This document shows, piece after piece, positions 43,559 through 51,301 of a stretch of DNA of 64,000 bases (the stretch's first letter is position 1; each line of letters begins with the position of its first letter). The notes under the pieces are model-generated. The model did no database searches and had not been told where the DNA came from. It saw only the letters and a list, made by a program, of their open reading frames with translations. Origin of the DNA: a virus. The DNA lies in the IMG/VR virus record IMGVR_UViG_3300032293_001706, positions 124,001 to 188,000 of that record, one strand, 5' to 3'. A program made the position numbers and the translations under genes.

Positions 43559-43567
43559 ATATTTATA
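43559..43567 (+). promoter_or_regulatory. ATATTTATA motif
   Basis: ATATTTATA just after the sigma-factor stop and 13 nt before the ATG at 43581, where a new run of membrane and lysis genes begins. Confidence 0.45.
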
Positions 43568-43580
43568 AATTAAAAACATT

Positions 43581-43865
43581 ATGAAATTTTTAGATTTTTT
43601 GAAAAAAAACCAACAACAAATATTGGTATTTCTTTTTATTCTTCTTCTATTTAGAACTTGTGGAGTTGGTTCAGAGGTTACAAGATTAAGAAAAGAAGTT
43701 GAATCACAAAGGAAAATATTGGTTAACTTACCAACAAAGAACGACATTAAGATTGAAGGTCTTAAAGTTGAAAAAAGAATGATTCAATCAACAGACAGAA
43801 CTATGATGGATGTTGAACGTCAAAATGAAATTGAAAGAGAAATAGAAAAAATACAATCAAAGTAA
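43581..43865 (+). CDS. Small single-pass membrane protein
   Basis: A 94-residue protein with a hydrophobic segment at residues 11-28 (QQILVFLFILLLFRTCGVG) and a charged coiled-coil C-terminus (VTRLRKEVESQRKILVNL). The arrangement resembles small inner-membrane proteins with a soluble coiled coil. It is 2 nt upstream of a multi-pass membrane protein and may form a complex with it. Confidence 0.55.
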   Translation: MKFLDFLKKNQQQILVFLFILLLFRTCGVGSEVTRLRKEVESQRKILVNLPTKNDIKIEGLKVEKRMIQSTDRTMMDVERQNEIEREIEKIQSK

Positions 43866-43867
43866 AA

Positions 43868-44722
43868 ATGAAAAAGTGGTTAAATAAAAATCTTAATTCT
43901 GTTATTATTGGAAGTTTTCTTATTCCAATTCTACTGGTTGCATTTGTATCAATATCGCACGTAACAACTTTCTATAAACTTTCTAACCCATTTGTATGGG
44001 CTATTTATCTATCAGTTGCAGTTGAGGTGGCAGCTCTTGCGGCTCTTGCTGGTGTATCAGCAAAGTTTGGAAAATTTATTTATATACCTTTTGGTATTGT
44101 TACGTTAATACAGTTTATAGGTAATTTCTTTTTTTCATATACTTGGATTAATATTAACTCTAAAGAATTTAAGGATTGGGTTGATATGGTAGGGGCAATT
44201 TTAGAACCAATGGGTATTGATTCTGCCGACCTATCTAGTCAAAGAAGAGTCCTTGGATTTTTAACAGGTGGTTTACTACCATTCATTTCATTAACTTTCG
44301 CACACATGTTGATTGTTTATTCGAATAAAATAAAAGATGAAGTTGTTGAGAAAGTCGACACTAATCAAGTTGAAAAGAATAACCGTTCAAAAAAGAATAA
44401 ACAAAACGATGATATGGTTAAAGTTGAAGATTTGACCGAAAAAGATATTGAAAGAATATCAAGAAGAACCGCAAGGAGAGAAAAAGAAAGAATGGATAAA
44501 GAAAAACCATATGTTCCATCACAAGAAGACTTGGAAAAATTAAAAAATATTATGGAAAAACAATTTGGATTTACTGAACCTAAAAATGAAAACCAAGAAA
44601 TAAAGGTTGAGGATAATACCCCACAAGTTACCCCTGAACCAAGTTATTTTGTTGATGATGAACCGGTAATGGACGAAGAAAATAAATCGAATAGATTGGT
44701 TTATTCAAAAGATGAAGGATGA
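43868..44722 (+). CDS. Multi-pass membrane protein
   Basis: A 284-residue protein with four likely membrane segments at about residues 11-32 (SVIIGSFLIPILLVAFVSIS), 38-58 (VWAIYLSVAVEVAALAALAG), 66-88 (YIPFGIVTLIQFIGNFFFSY) and 130-152 (LGFLTGGLLPFISLTFAHML). A long charged cytoplasmic tail follows, Lys/Glu rich. It overlaps the amidase gene by 11 nt. A lysis or superinfection-related role is possible from position; it does not look like a canonical small holin because of the tail. Confidence 0.55.
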   Translation: MKKWLNKNLNSVIIGSFLIPILLVAFVSISHVTTFYKLSNPFVWAIYLSVAVEVAALAALAGVSAKFGKFIYIPFGIVTLIQFIGNFFFSYTWININSKEFKDWVDMVGAILEPMGIDSADLSSQRRVLGFLTGGLLPFISLTFAHMLIVYSNKIKDEVVEKVDTNQVEKNNRSKKNKQNDDMVKVEDLTEKDIERISRRTARREKERMDKEKPYVPSQEDLEKLKNIMEKQFGFTEPKNENQEIKVEDNTPQVTPEPSYFVDDEPVMDEENKSNRLVYSKDEG

Positions 44723-45272
44723 AAGTCAAGGGAAATCCCAAATTATATTAACACACACGTCAAGAATAGGAGAGGATTACTTAAAATCTCTCGATTTTAG
44801 ATATAATGGTAACTACGATAAGTTACCACATTATCTTATTTTAAAAACGGGTGAAATTAAAAAAATATTGGACGAAAGTAAAAGCTCCAATTTTTTTGAT
44901 TTAAAAAAAATTAACGATAATTCTATAATTATTTCTTTGGAGAACTTAGGTTGGCTAAATAAAATACCCAACTCAAATAAGTTCTCCAATTGGATTGGAA
45001 ATAAAGTGGAAAAAGTTAAAGAAAAAAGGTGGAGATTAAAATCATATTGGGATTTATATACTGAAGAACAGACAGAATCATTAATTAAATTATGTAATGA
45101 AGTCTGTGAAAGACATCAAATAGAGAAAAAATTTATTGGGAATAATACCTTAATTTCGGGTGCTGAGAACTTTAAAGGTATAATAACAAGAAGTAATTTA
45201 AAAGAAGATTACACAGATTTGTCGCCATCTTTCAACTTCGTATATTTATTAGAAAGATTTAACTATGAATAA
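44712..45272 (+). CDS. N-acetylmuramoyl-L-alanine amidase-like endolysin
   Basis: A 186-residue protein of the amidase_2/PGRP layout: IILTHTSRIGEDYL, KLPHYLILKTGEIKKIL, NSIIISLENLGWLNKI, LYTEEQTESLIKLCNEVCER and GIITRSNLKEDYTDLSPSFNF. The order matches phage amidases (YHYLI..G.I, SIENLGWL, Q...L, ..K.DPSP.F), but the usual GH zinc ligand in the last motif appears as TR. It is followed by spanin-like genes, so cell-wall lysis is the probable function; the altered site leaves activity uncertain. Confidence 0.6.
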   Translation: MKDESQGKSQIILTHTSRIGEDYLKSLDFRYNGNYDKLPHYLILKTGEIKKILDESKSSNFFDLKKINDNSIIISLENLGWLNKIPNSNKFSNWIGNKVEKVKEKRWRLKSYWDLYTEEQTESLIKLCNEVCERHQIEKKFIGNNTLISGAENFKGIITRSNLKEDYTDLSPSFNFVYLLERFNYE

Positions 45273-45801
45273 CGAGTATGATGAAATAAAAAATCTACTA
45301 AAGAAAAGTAGAATGTTGACCGAACAAACAGGTCCTGGTCCAATTAATCTTGCAAAAGATATTGAAAAAAACGTAACACAAAGTGTTGAGGTTGAAGAAG
45401 GAACACCAAAAGAAAAGAATAAGAAATACAGAATATCGGGGGGTATTTTATCTATATATGGTGACACAACAACTGAAATAACGTTAACCACAGATGATAA
45501 AATTGCATTTCAGGAAACAATGGATGAATTTGTTAATGAAGTTTCTGATTTGGTTGATTTTGAACCTTTAAATTTATATAAAAACTCTGTTGAATGGAGC
45601 GGAAAAATTATTGACTTTGATGTTGAGTTTTTTATGACTATTGGTGAGGAAAATGGAGTTTATATAAATGGGAATCAATTAAAACTTGATGAAAAGTTTA
45701 TGGATGTAATTTCTAAATTGGTGACTTTTTATAATAAGTTTAAATCTAAATGGGCTAGAGTAATAGCATCTAAGAAAAAAACTAAAGTAACTCAAAAATA
45801 A
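45265..45801 (+). CDS. Putative virion-associated protein with short tag
   Basis: A 178-residue protein with an N-terminal tag-like helix YDEIKNLLKKSRMLTEQ and then GPGPINLAKDIEKNVTQSVE. The remainder is acidic and beta/alpha mixed (GKIIDFDVEFFMTIGEENGV). It overlaps the amidase gene by 8 nt. The tag resembles those of other probable internal virion proteins here; function otherwise unknown. Confidence 0.5.
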   Translation: MNNEYDEIKNLLKKSRMLTEQTGPGPINLAKDIEKNVTQSVEVEEGTPKEKNKKYRISGGILSIYGDTTTEITLTTDDKIAFQETMDEFVNEVSDLVDFEPLNLYKNSVEWSGKIIDFDVEFFMTIGEENGVYINGNQLKLDEKFMDVISKLVTFYNKFKSKWARVIASKKKTKVTQK

Positions 45802-45802
45802 T

Positions 45803-46093
45803 ATGAAAAGAAGAATTAAATTAACAGAATCAGAATTGATTAAATTGATAACTCGTGTTATTAATGAGCAAGATGATGTCAGAAGTAGTAAATTATCTTT
45901 TGATGAATATATTGGTGATATCGTAGATGAACTTAATAAAAGATTTGATTTAACATCAAAAGAAATTGACGAAATAGTTGAATGGTATAGAGATGATATA
46001 GAAGATGGTTTCTTTGGTGGTAAAGGATATATTAATGCAAAAACATTAGTCAATTCTTTTGTTACGGATGGAAAACTGAAATGGAAAAGATAA
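45803..46093 (+). CDS. Small tagged protein (LTESELIKLITRVINEQ)
   Basis: A 96-residue protein whose first 20 residues, RRIKLTESELIKLITRVINE, are the clearest copy of the recurring tag. The rest is acidic with DEYIGDIVDELNKRFDLTSK and a C-terminal KWKR. It begins 1 nt after the previous stop. Likely an internal or virion-packaged protein if the tag is a targeting signal, which is inference. Confidence 0.55.
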   Translation: MKRRIKLTESELIKLITRVINEQDDVRSSKLSFDEYIGDIVDELNKRFDLTSKEIDEIVEWYRDDIEDGFFGGKGYINAKTLVNSFVTDGKLKWKR

Positions 46094-46192
46094 TTTATTA
46101 CTTATAACGCCTGAATAATCTAATTCATAAGTTTTTGATGGCATTTCTTCTTCGTACACATCTAAAAAGTTTTTTTTTTGAAGAACACTCAT
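46046..46192 (-). CDS. Possible small minus-strand protein (48 aa)
   Basis: A minus-strand frame MSVLQKKNFLDVYEEEMPSK continues to FSIRNKRID. Codon use looks natural (GAA, AAA, TTA, TAT), and otherwise the 174-nt gap after 46093 is empty. It overlaps the plus gene by 48 nt and has no clear motif upstream, so support is weak. Confidence 0.25.
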   Translation of the reverse strand: MSVLQKKNFLDVYEEEMPSKTYELDYSGVISNKLSFPFQFSIRNKRID

Positions 46193-46267
46193 CAGAATTG
46201 AATACAAGCGGTATATCTGATATTTATATAAGAACAATAAAATTTATGGTTGTAAATAAAAAATAAT

Positions 46268-46612
46268 ATGAAAGTATTTAACATATTTTTATCATTAGCT
46301 GTCGTTTTTTTAATCATTTTAAGTTTTGAATTTTATTTTGGTAGAAGTAAAACTAATATAGAAATTGAAAAAATTAGGAGACAAAACGATTCTCTTTTTT
46401 TAGTTATTTCACAAAACAATCATCTTATTGATAGTATTGGGAAGAATAATGAAATTTTATTTTCCAAAAATGATTCATTAAAACAAAGATTAACAACTCT
46501 AAACCAAAAATCTGAAAATTATAGAAAACAACATGAAAAAGATATTGACTACATTAATGATTTGTCTGATAACGATATTGCCAAACTATTCGCAGACAAG
46601 TTCAACGATTAA
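46268..46612 (+). CDS. Spanin-like inner-membrane protein
   Basis: A 114-residue protein with an N-terminal membrane segment (FNIFLSLAVVFLIILSFEFY) and a coiled-coil periplasmic domain (IEIEKIRRQNDSLFLVISQN, NDSLKQRLTTLNQ). This is the i-spanin (Rz) layout. A second secreted protein starts inside it in another frame, the usual nesting of Rz/Rz1-type pairs, and the amidase lies upstream. Confidence 0.55.
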   Translation: MKVFNIFLSLAVVFLIILSFEFYFGRSKTNIEIEKIRRQNDSLFLVISQNNHLIDSIGKNNEILFSKNDSLKQRLTTLNQKSENYRKQHEKDIDYINDLSDNDIAKLFADKFND

Positions 46613-46949
46613 TAGTAAAGACACAATGGTAATGGTTCCAGTATCATCATTAAGAAAGGCATTAATAGTACTAGAAGAAAAAAAATATTGTAATCAACAA
46701 CTTGGTATTGTTAGAGACAGTATTTTAAATCAAAAAGAGATTATTAATAATAATGATACAATCATTTCAAATCAGAATAAGGTAATATCACTTTTATCTG
46801 AAAATAATAAAAATTATGAGAAAATTATAATAAATAAAGATACGGAAATTAAACATTACCAAAATCTTTATAACAAAGAAAAAAGAAACAAGTGGATTGC
46901 CATTGGTGGAGGAGCGTTCACATTTATAGTTTCAATTTTCTTTTTGTGA
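46533..46949 (+). CDS. Secreted coiled-coil protein nested with spanin gene
   Basis: A 138-residue protein beginning 80 nt inside the previous gene in another frame. It has a signal peptide (KKILTTLMICLITILPNYSQ), a coiled coil and a C-terminal hydrophobic segment (WIAIGGGAFTFIVSIFFL). The nesting suggests the second spanin component, but there is no lipobox Cys at the cleavage region, so it is not a standard o-spanin lipoprotein; the C-terminal membrane segment could anchor it instead. Confidence 0.5.
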   Translation: MKKILTTLMICLITILPNYSQTSSTINSKDTMVMVPVSSLRKALIVLEEKKYCNQQLGIVRDSILNQKEIINNNDTIISNQNKVISLLSENNKNYEKIIINKDTEIKHYQNLYNKEKRNKWIAIGGGAFTFIVSIFFL

Positions 46950-46957
46950 TATTTATA
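46949..46957 (+). promoter_or_regulatory. ATATTTATA motif at insertion-sequence border
   Basis: ATATTTATA lies at the left border of the tnpB element. It would otherwise be positioned a few bases before the gene now starting at 48320, which suggests the element landed between motif and gene. Confidence 0.4.
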
Positions 46958-46973
46958 TGACACCACCGAAAAA

Positions 46974-46996
46974 CCCACAAATCTTTAGTTTGTGGG
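46974..46996 (+). repeat. Left-end hairpin of tnpB element
   Basis: 8-bp perfect stem with loop TCTTTAG, matching the right-end hairpin loop; the expected structure for single-strand transposase recognition. Confidence 0.75.
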
Positions 46997-47098
46997 ATGT
47001 AAGGTGATTTTAATTTAACATAAATTATTTTTTTTTCAAAAAATGAAACTTTTTGTAATTTAATATATATTTATACTATATAAGGTAATTTAGTATAA

Positions 47099-48310
47099 AT
47101 GTTAAAATCATATAAATATAAACTTAATCCGAATGAGGAGCAAATTGTTTTGTTAAATAAACATTTTGGTTCTATTAGGTTTGCGTATAATTATTTTCTT
47201 AATGAAAGAAAAAAAGAATATGAAACAAATAAGCAAAGTTTAAATTATTATGATAATGCAAAATCATTAACCGAACTAAAAAAACAAGAAGAATACTCTT
47301 GGTTAAACGAAATTAATTCACAATCATTACAAGTATCATTAAAACATTTGGATGATGCATATAACGGATTTTTTAAAAAAAGAACAGGTTTTCCAAAATT
47401 TAAATCAAAACACACAAAAAATAGTTTTAAGGTTCCACAGTTTGTTAAATTGGAAAAAGGCAAGTTAAAAATACCAAAATTTAATAAGGCAATTGATGTT
47501 ATTTTACATAGAAGTTTTAATGGCAAAATTAAATCTTGTACAATATCAAAAACACCAACAAATGAATATTTTGTTTCCATCCTTGTGGAAACCAAACATA
47601 AGAAATTGGACAAAACCGGAAAATCAATCGGGATTGATTTGGGGCTGAAAGATTTTCTTACAACCAGCGATGGTTATAAATATAAAAATAATCGTTATAC
47701 AAAAACTTATCAAACATTACTTAAAAAAGCTCAACAACATTTGAGTAGAAAAACAAGAGGTTCAAACAAATATCAAAAACAAAAACTGAAAGTTGCAAAA
47801 CTACACAAGAAGATAACCAATTCTCGTTTAGATAATTTGCACAAAGTATCCACAGATTTGATTCGAAAATACGATTTAATTGTATTAGAAGACTTAAATA
47901 TTAAAGGAATAATTAAAAATCATAAACTTTCAAAACATATTGCTGATGCCAGTTGGTCAAAGTTCATAGAACTTTTAAAATATAAAGCGGAATGGAATGA
48001 AAAAGAAATTGTTAGAATTGATAGATTTTTTCCTTCCAGTAAAACTTGCAATTGTTGTGGATATATAAATCAAAATCTAAAATTAAATATGAGAGAATGG
48101 ACTTGTCCATCTTGTAATACAAAATTAGATAGAGATTTAAATGCTAGCCAAAACATCCTTAATGAAGGATATAAAATAATATCGGACGGGACATCCGATA
48201 ACAGAAGTCGAGGCGAAATAAGACCAACTTTAGTTGGCACAACCGATGAAACTTTTAAAGTTCTGAATATTTATAATTCAGAAGCCCAACCATCTTTAGT
48301 GGTTGGGTAG
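47099..48310 (+). CDS. tnpB: TnpB RNA-guided nuclease
   Basis: A 403-residue intact TnpB: N-terminal MLKSYKYKLNPNEEQIVLLN, RFAYNYFLNER, GFPKFKSKH, then RuvC-I IGIDLGLKDFLTTSDG (D180), RuvC-II LIVLEDLNIKGI (E264), zinc finger C317-x2-C320 ... C336-x2-C339, and RuvC-III LDRDLNASQNIL (D344/D346). All catalytic positions are present. TnpB cleaves DNA using an omega RNA from the 3' end of its own gene and right end, with the guide read from flanking DNA. Its stop codon lies just after the right-end hairpin. It is close in length to known active TnpBs (about 400 aa). Confidence 0.9.
   Translation: MLKSYKYKLNPNEEQIVLLNKHFGSIRFAYNYFLNERKKEYETNKQSLNYYDNAKSLTELKKQEEYSWLNEINSQSLQVSLKHLDDAYNGFFKKRTGFPKFKSKHTKNSFKVPQFVKLEKGKLKIPKFNKAIDVILHRSFNGKIKSCTISKTPTNEYFVSILVETKHKKLDKTGKSIGIDLGLKDFLTTSDGYKYKNNRYTKTYQTLLKKAQQHLSRKTRGSNKYQKQKLKVAKLHKKITNSRLDNLHKVSTDLIRKYDLIVLEDLNIKGIIKNHKLSKHIADASWSKFIELLKYKAEWNEKEIVRIDRFFPSSKTCNCCGYINQNLKLNMREWTCPSCNTKLDRDLNASQNILNEGYKIISDGTSDNRSRGEIRPTLVGTTDETFKVLNIYNSEAQPSLVVG
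48285..48307 (+). repeat. Right-end hairpin of tnpB element / omega RNA 3' scaffold
   Basis: 8-bp stem CCCAACCA/TGGTTGGG with loop TCTTTAG, overlapping the last codons of tnpB. In this family the region upstream of the right end forms the omega RNA scaffold, and sequence from about 48311-48320 onward would be the guide. Confidence 0.7.
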
Positions 48311-48319
48311 TTCACAGTT

Positions 48320-49063
48320 ATGTCAAATCCAACGTCAAAAAAATTTCAGGAAGAAAAAGATAAGGTTTCGTTTGATAATGAATTCGCAAGGAAAATAAAA
48401 ATAGAAAACGAAACTAAGGAAGCCACTTCATCTGCTGGCTCAGGACAATTCACAGCACCGGCATTTTCTTTATTTGCCGATGAAGCCCCTAAAAAAACAA
48501 AACCTAAAGGAGGATTCGTTGAAATGAAAGAGAATAAATTAAAAGGAGGTGTTTCAGATGGTAAAACATTAGAAGATATTGCTAAAAAGCACAAAGTATC
48601 TTTATCATCAGTTATGAATCAATTTATTATGGGTATTAAGATTGAAAAAGAACATACTGAAGATACAAACATTGCTGAAGAAATTGCAATGGACCACCTA
48701 TATGAAGACCCAAATTATTATACCAATCTTAAAAGAATTGAAAAAGGTGAATTTAAGGAAGCGACAGGGGCGGCATCTGCCGGTCAATATTCAGGACCAT
48801 CATTTCTTGCAAAATCACAAAATAAAAAAGATTGGAGAGGAGCGGCAAAACCCCTATATAAAGGCGGAAAATTTGTAAGAGTTAAGAAGAAATGTAAAAC
48901 ATTTCCATATTGTAACCAAGGAGATATTAAAGCGTTAGAACTTTGGGAAGACGATAAATTAACTGAAGCAATAAAAAACGTATCAAAAAGTAAAAAAATT
49001 CATGAAAATGTTATCAGAGCAATCATTTTAAATGAAATTGAGAAAAAACTTTTTGGTAATTAA
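48320..49063 (+). CDS. Putative internal virion protein with DUF5661-like domain
   Basis: A 247-residue protein. Two copies of a short motif, EATSSAGSGQFTAPAF and EATGAASAGQYSGPSF, flank a helical domain (TLEDIAKKHKVSLSSVMNQF, GIKIEKEHTEDTNIAEEIAM, DHLYEDPNYYTNLKRIE) that matches the G..(V/I)E.EHT....A..IA.DHL.E.P.YY..L...E pattern of DUF5661. The C-terminus HENVIRAIILNEIEKKLFG is tag-like. The paired motifs may be protease or packaging sites. The tnpB element sits directly upstream. Confidence 0.6.
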   Translation: MSNPTSKKFQEEKDKVSFDNEFARKIKIENETKEATSSAGSGQFTAPAFSLFADEAPKKTKPKGGFVEMKENKLKGGVSDGKTLEDIAKKHKVSLSSVMNQFIMGIKIEKEHTEDTNIAEEIAMDHLYEDPNYYTNLKRIEKGEFKEATGAASAGQYSGPSFLAKSQNKKDWRGAAKPLYKGGKFVRVKKKCKTFPYCNQGDIKALELWEDDKLTEAIKNVSKSKKIHENVIRAIILNEIEKKLFGN

Positions 49064-49065
49064 AA

Positions 49066-49074
49066 GTATTTATA
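49066..49074 (+). promoter_or_regulatory. GTATTTATA motif
   Basis: GTATTTATA 12 nt before the ATG at 49087, in a 23-nt gap. Confidence 0.4.
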
Positions 49075-49086
49075 TAGAAAAGAAAA

Positions 49087-50358
49087 ATGGAAAAATCAAT
49101 TTCAAAATTAGTAAACAGATTCATTAATGAATCTTTCGTAGATATTACAGATAAAACTGCAGAAGAAGCATTTAAAGAAGTTACTGAAAGGTTACACGGT
49201 AAACAACACAAGTTGGATGTCGCAAAACCAAAAGGAAAAATTACAAAGGCGGATTTTGACATGTTAAGAAAAAGAAAAAAATCTGGTAAACATATGGAAG
49301 AAGCCGAAACTGAAGAAGGTAATGAATTTACAGGTGAATTGGCAAAGGCTAGAAAAGAAGGTAAAGACACATTTAAGGTAGGTGATAAAACATATCCTGT
49401 AAAAGAAAATGTGAATAGAAAAATTGAAAGAATCATTGAAAGAAGAAAAAGAGAATTGGAAGAAAAATCTGAAGATAGCGTTGACGTTATTAAAACAGGT
49501 TCTTACCACGGTAAAGACCTAAAAGAACTTCAAAGAGAATTGGCTTCAATGAATTCAAAAATTGATAAGTATGAGGAAGATGGTAAAGAAGTACCAGGAA
49601 GATTAAAAAGAGAATTACAACAGATTAAAAACGCTATTAAATTCAAAAGAAAAAATTTGAAAGAAAATAAAGTTATATTCACAGAGTCACAATTAATTGA
49701 TTTTATTGAAAGAATTGTTGAGTCTGAGATTAAAACAGATAAAGAAACTTCTAAGAGTTTAAATACGTCTAAGAAAGTTAATAGCGATGCAATAAATTCC
49801 GTTGTTAATAAAATGAAAGACTATATGAAAAATATGGGTACAGAATACAATCCAAACTCTGAAAGTTTTCCTAAAGGAAATGAAAAAATGGCAAGACAAG
49901 GAAAAGATGGTGAAGTAACTGATGGGGTTAAGAAAGCATATAAAGCGTCTCCAAGTATTGAAGAATATATAGAAAATTTTACAGCGGCAGGACTTGAAAA
50001 TATAGATTACGACAATATAAAACCTAATGAAGATTGGGTAACAGATAATATTGAAGGGTCTTCAAGAACAGGAAATAATCCTGAATGGGCAAATGCGGTT
50101 GAAACACCTGTTAATAAGAAAATAAATGAAAAAAGAAAGAAAAATCTTTTGGCGGTACTTAAAAAACAGGCATACAATAAATCACCACAACCTGTTCATT
50201 CTGATGAAGCAGGAGAATCAGTTCCAAGTTCATTAGCAGGAGCAAAGAATGCGGAAGTTAATAAGATAATGACAAGTGAATCATTAAAAGCGAAAAAAGT
50301 TATTAATGAGATGGAAAAAATGAAAAACTTGTTTAACTATAATCAAAAAACACAGTAA
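49087..50358 (+). CDS. Multi-tag internal virion protein candidate
   Basis: A 423-residue Lys/Glu-rich protein. Tag-like helices occur at the N-terminus (MEKSISKLVNRFINESF), around residue 115-125 (NRKIERIIERRKREL) and at about 199-214 (VIFTESQLIDFIERIVE). Residues about 80-110 (EEGNEFTGELAKARKEGKDT then FKVGDKTYPVKE) match a short domain I associate with many large-phage proteins. The C-terminal half is disordered-looking (SPQPVHSDEAGESVPSS). No enzymatic motif. Several tags in one chain suggest a processed precursor or scaffold-like protein; this is inference. Confidence 0.55.
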   Translation: MEKSISKLVNRFINESFVDITDKTAEEAFKEVTERLHGKQHKLDVAKPKGKITKADFDMLRKRKKSGKHMEEAETEEGNEFTGELAKARKEGKDTFKVGDKTYPVKENVNRKIERIIERRKRELEEKSEDSVDVIKTGSYHGKDLKELQRELASMNSKIDKYEEDGKEVPGRLKRELQQIKNAIKFKRKNLKENKVIFTESQLIDFIERIVESEIKTDKETSKSLNTSKKVNSDAINSVVNKMKDYMKNMGTEYNPNSESFPKGNEKMARQGKDGEVTDGVKKAYKASPSIEEYIENFTAAGLENIDYDNIKPNEDWVTDNIEGSSRTGNNPEWANAVETPVNKKINEKRKKNLLAVLKKQAYNKSPQPVHSDEAGESVPSSLAGAKNAEVNKIMTSESLKAKKVINEMEKMKNLFNYNQKTQ

Positions 50359-50402
50359 AAATAATATTTTCTTTAATTGGTCCATACTTATATTTCATAA
50401 TA

Positions 50403-50891
50403 ATGGAAATGAAGTATAATATGGACCAATTTTTTAATTGGTTAACCAAACCAATGTCACCCGAAGAAATTGATGCTTGGTATAAAGCAAATAACATTAT
50501 TCTTGAGGTTAGTGACTTGTTTAAAGACTTTTGTTTTTCTCTTTTAAAATTAATAGAGGAAACTTATTTGGGTGATGAAGATAATGAAAAAAATGTAACA
50601 ACGATTGGTCTAACACAAGAAGATAAATTATCGCATTTCACATGGTGTTGGAAAAAAACAATTAATAATTTTGAGAAAGAAAATATTATCTTTATCGATA
50701 ATAAAGAAACATTTGAATATTTTAAAGTTTTCTTTATGGAGGTGTTTTATAACCAAACACAGGACGAGATTAAGAAGTCTTTAACTAGTTTTTTCACTCA
50801 AATTTTCGATAAGAATACAAGAAGAAGTAAATCAGATGTTGAAATGTTTACGGAGCTGTATAAGTCATTAGAAAGAAGCTTACAAATTTAA
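50403..50891 (+). CDS. Hypothetical protein
   Basis: A 162-residue acidic helical protein starting at the ATG at 50403. It contains MSPEEIDAWYKANNIILEVS and FKVFFMEVFYNQTQDEIKKS, and ends KSLERSLQI. It has no signal peptide or membrane segment and belongs to no family I recognise. It follows the tagged protein by 44 nt. Confidence 0.55.
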   Translation: MEMKYNMDQFFNWLTKPMSPEEIDAWYKANNIILEVSDLFKDFCFSLLKLIEETYLGDEDNEKNVTTIGLTQEDKLSHFTWCWKKTINNFEKENIIFIDNKETFEYFKVFFMEVFYNQTQDEIKKSLTSFFTQIFDKNTRRSKSDVEMFTELYKSLERSLQI

Positions 50892-50946
50892 TAATTCTAT
50901 TTACATTATACCATAAAAATTTAACTTTAAATACAAACAAATAACT

Positions 50947-51123
50947 ATGGAAACATTAGAACAAATCAAACTCCTAATTGAAACTTTGTCAACAGACACC
51001 AATAAGTTTTATCAAGGTAATCAATCCGCAGGAACAAGAGCAAGAAAACAATGTCAAGAATTGAAGGCTCTTGCGCAGAAATTAAGAACCGAGATATTGG
51101 AAGAAAGAAAAAATGATAACTAA
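50947..51123 (+). CDS. Histone H1-like protein, Hc1 family (58 aa)
   Basis: METLEQIKLLIETLSTDTNK then FYQGNQSAGTRARKQCQELK and ALAQKLRTEILEERK. This closely follows the Bacteroidota Hc1-like pattern (F...V..L...L..D..KFY..GN..AGTR.RK..Q.LK.LAQ.IR.EI). Hc1-like proteins bind DNA and may condense it. The gene overlaps the next by 11 nt. A virion-genome packaging or host-chromatin role is possible. Confidence 0.75.
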   Translation: METLEQIKLLIETLSTDTNKFYQGNQSAGTRARKQCQELKALAQKLRTEILEERKNDN

Positions 51124-51301
51124 TTTACTGTCAAATATCAGTCTTTTTGTTTTTGTTTTTACCTTCTTGGTATTGATAAGGTTTATTTTCAAATTTATAA
51201 GTTCCCTCGTATCCTATGAAAAAATGACAATAGAAATGAGGGAACTTATTTTTTATGGTATTTGTTTGTCTTATGTTATTACATATATTTTTAGAGTATG
51301 A
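51113..51301 (+). CDS. Small two-helix membrane protein
   Basis: A 62-residue protein with hydrophobic stretches LFVFVFTFLVLIRFIFKFI and LIFYGICLSYVITYIF. It overlaps both neighbours (11 nt and 4 nt), which supports translation. It could be a holin-like or membrane-modifying peptide; evidence is topology only. Confidence 0.45.
   Translation: MITNLLSNISLFVFVFTFLVLIRFIFKFISSLVSYEKMTIEMRELIFYGICLSYVITYIFRV

Larger units (their letters stand above)
46958..48318 (+). mobile_element. IS200/IS605-type element, tnpB only
   Basis: About 1.36 kb bounded by subterminal hairpins: left at 46974-46996 (CCCACAAA-TCTTTAG-TTTGTGGG) and right at 48285-48307 (CCCAACCA-TCTTTAG-TGGTTGGG). Both have 8-bp stems, the same 7-nt loop and the same CCCA/TGGG ends. 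There is no tnpA, so movement would need a transposase in trans. Exact ends are uncertain by several bases because this family makes no target duplication. Confidence 0.75.
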
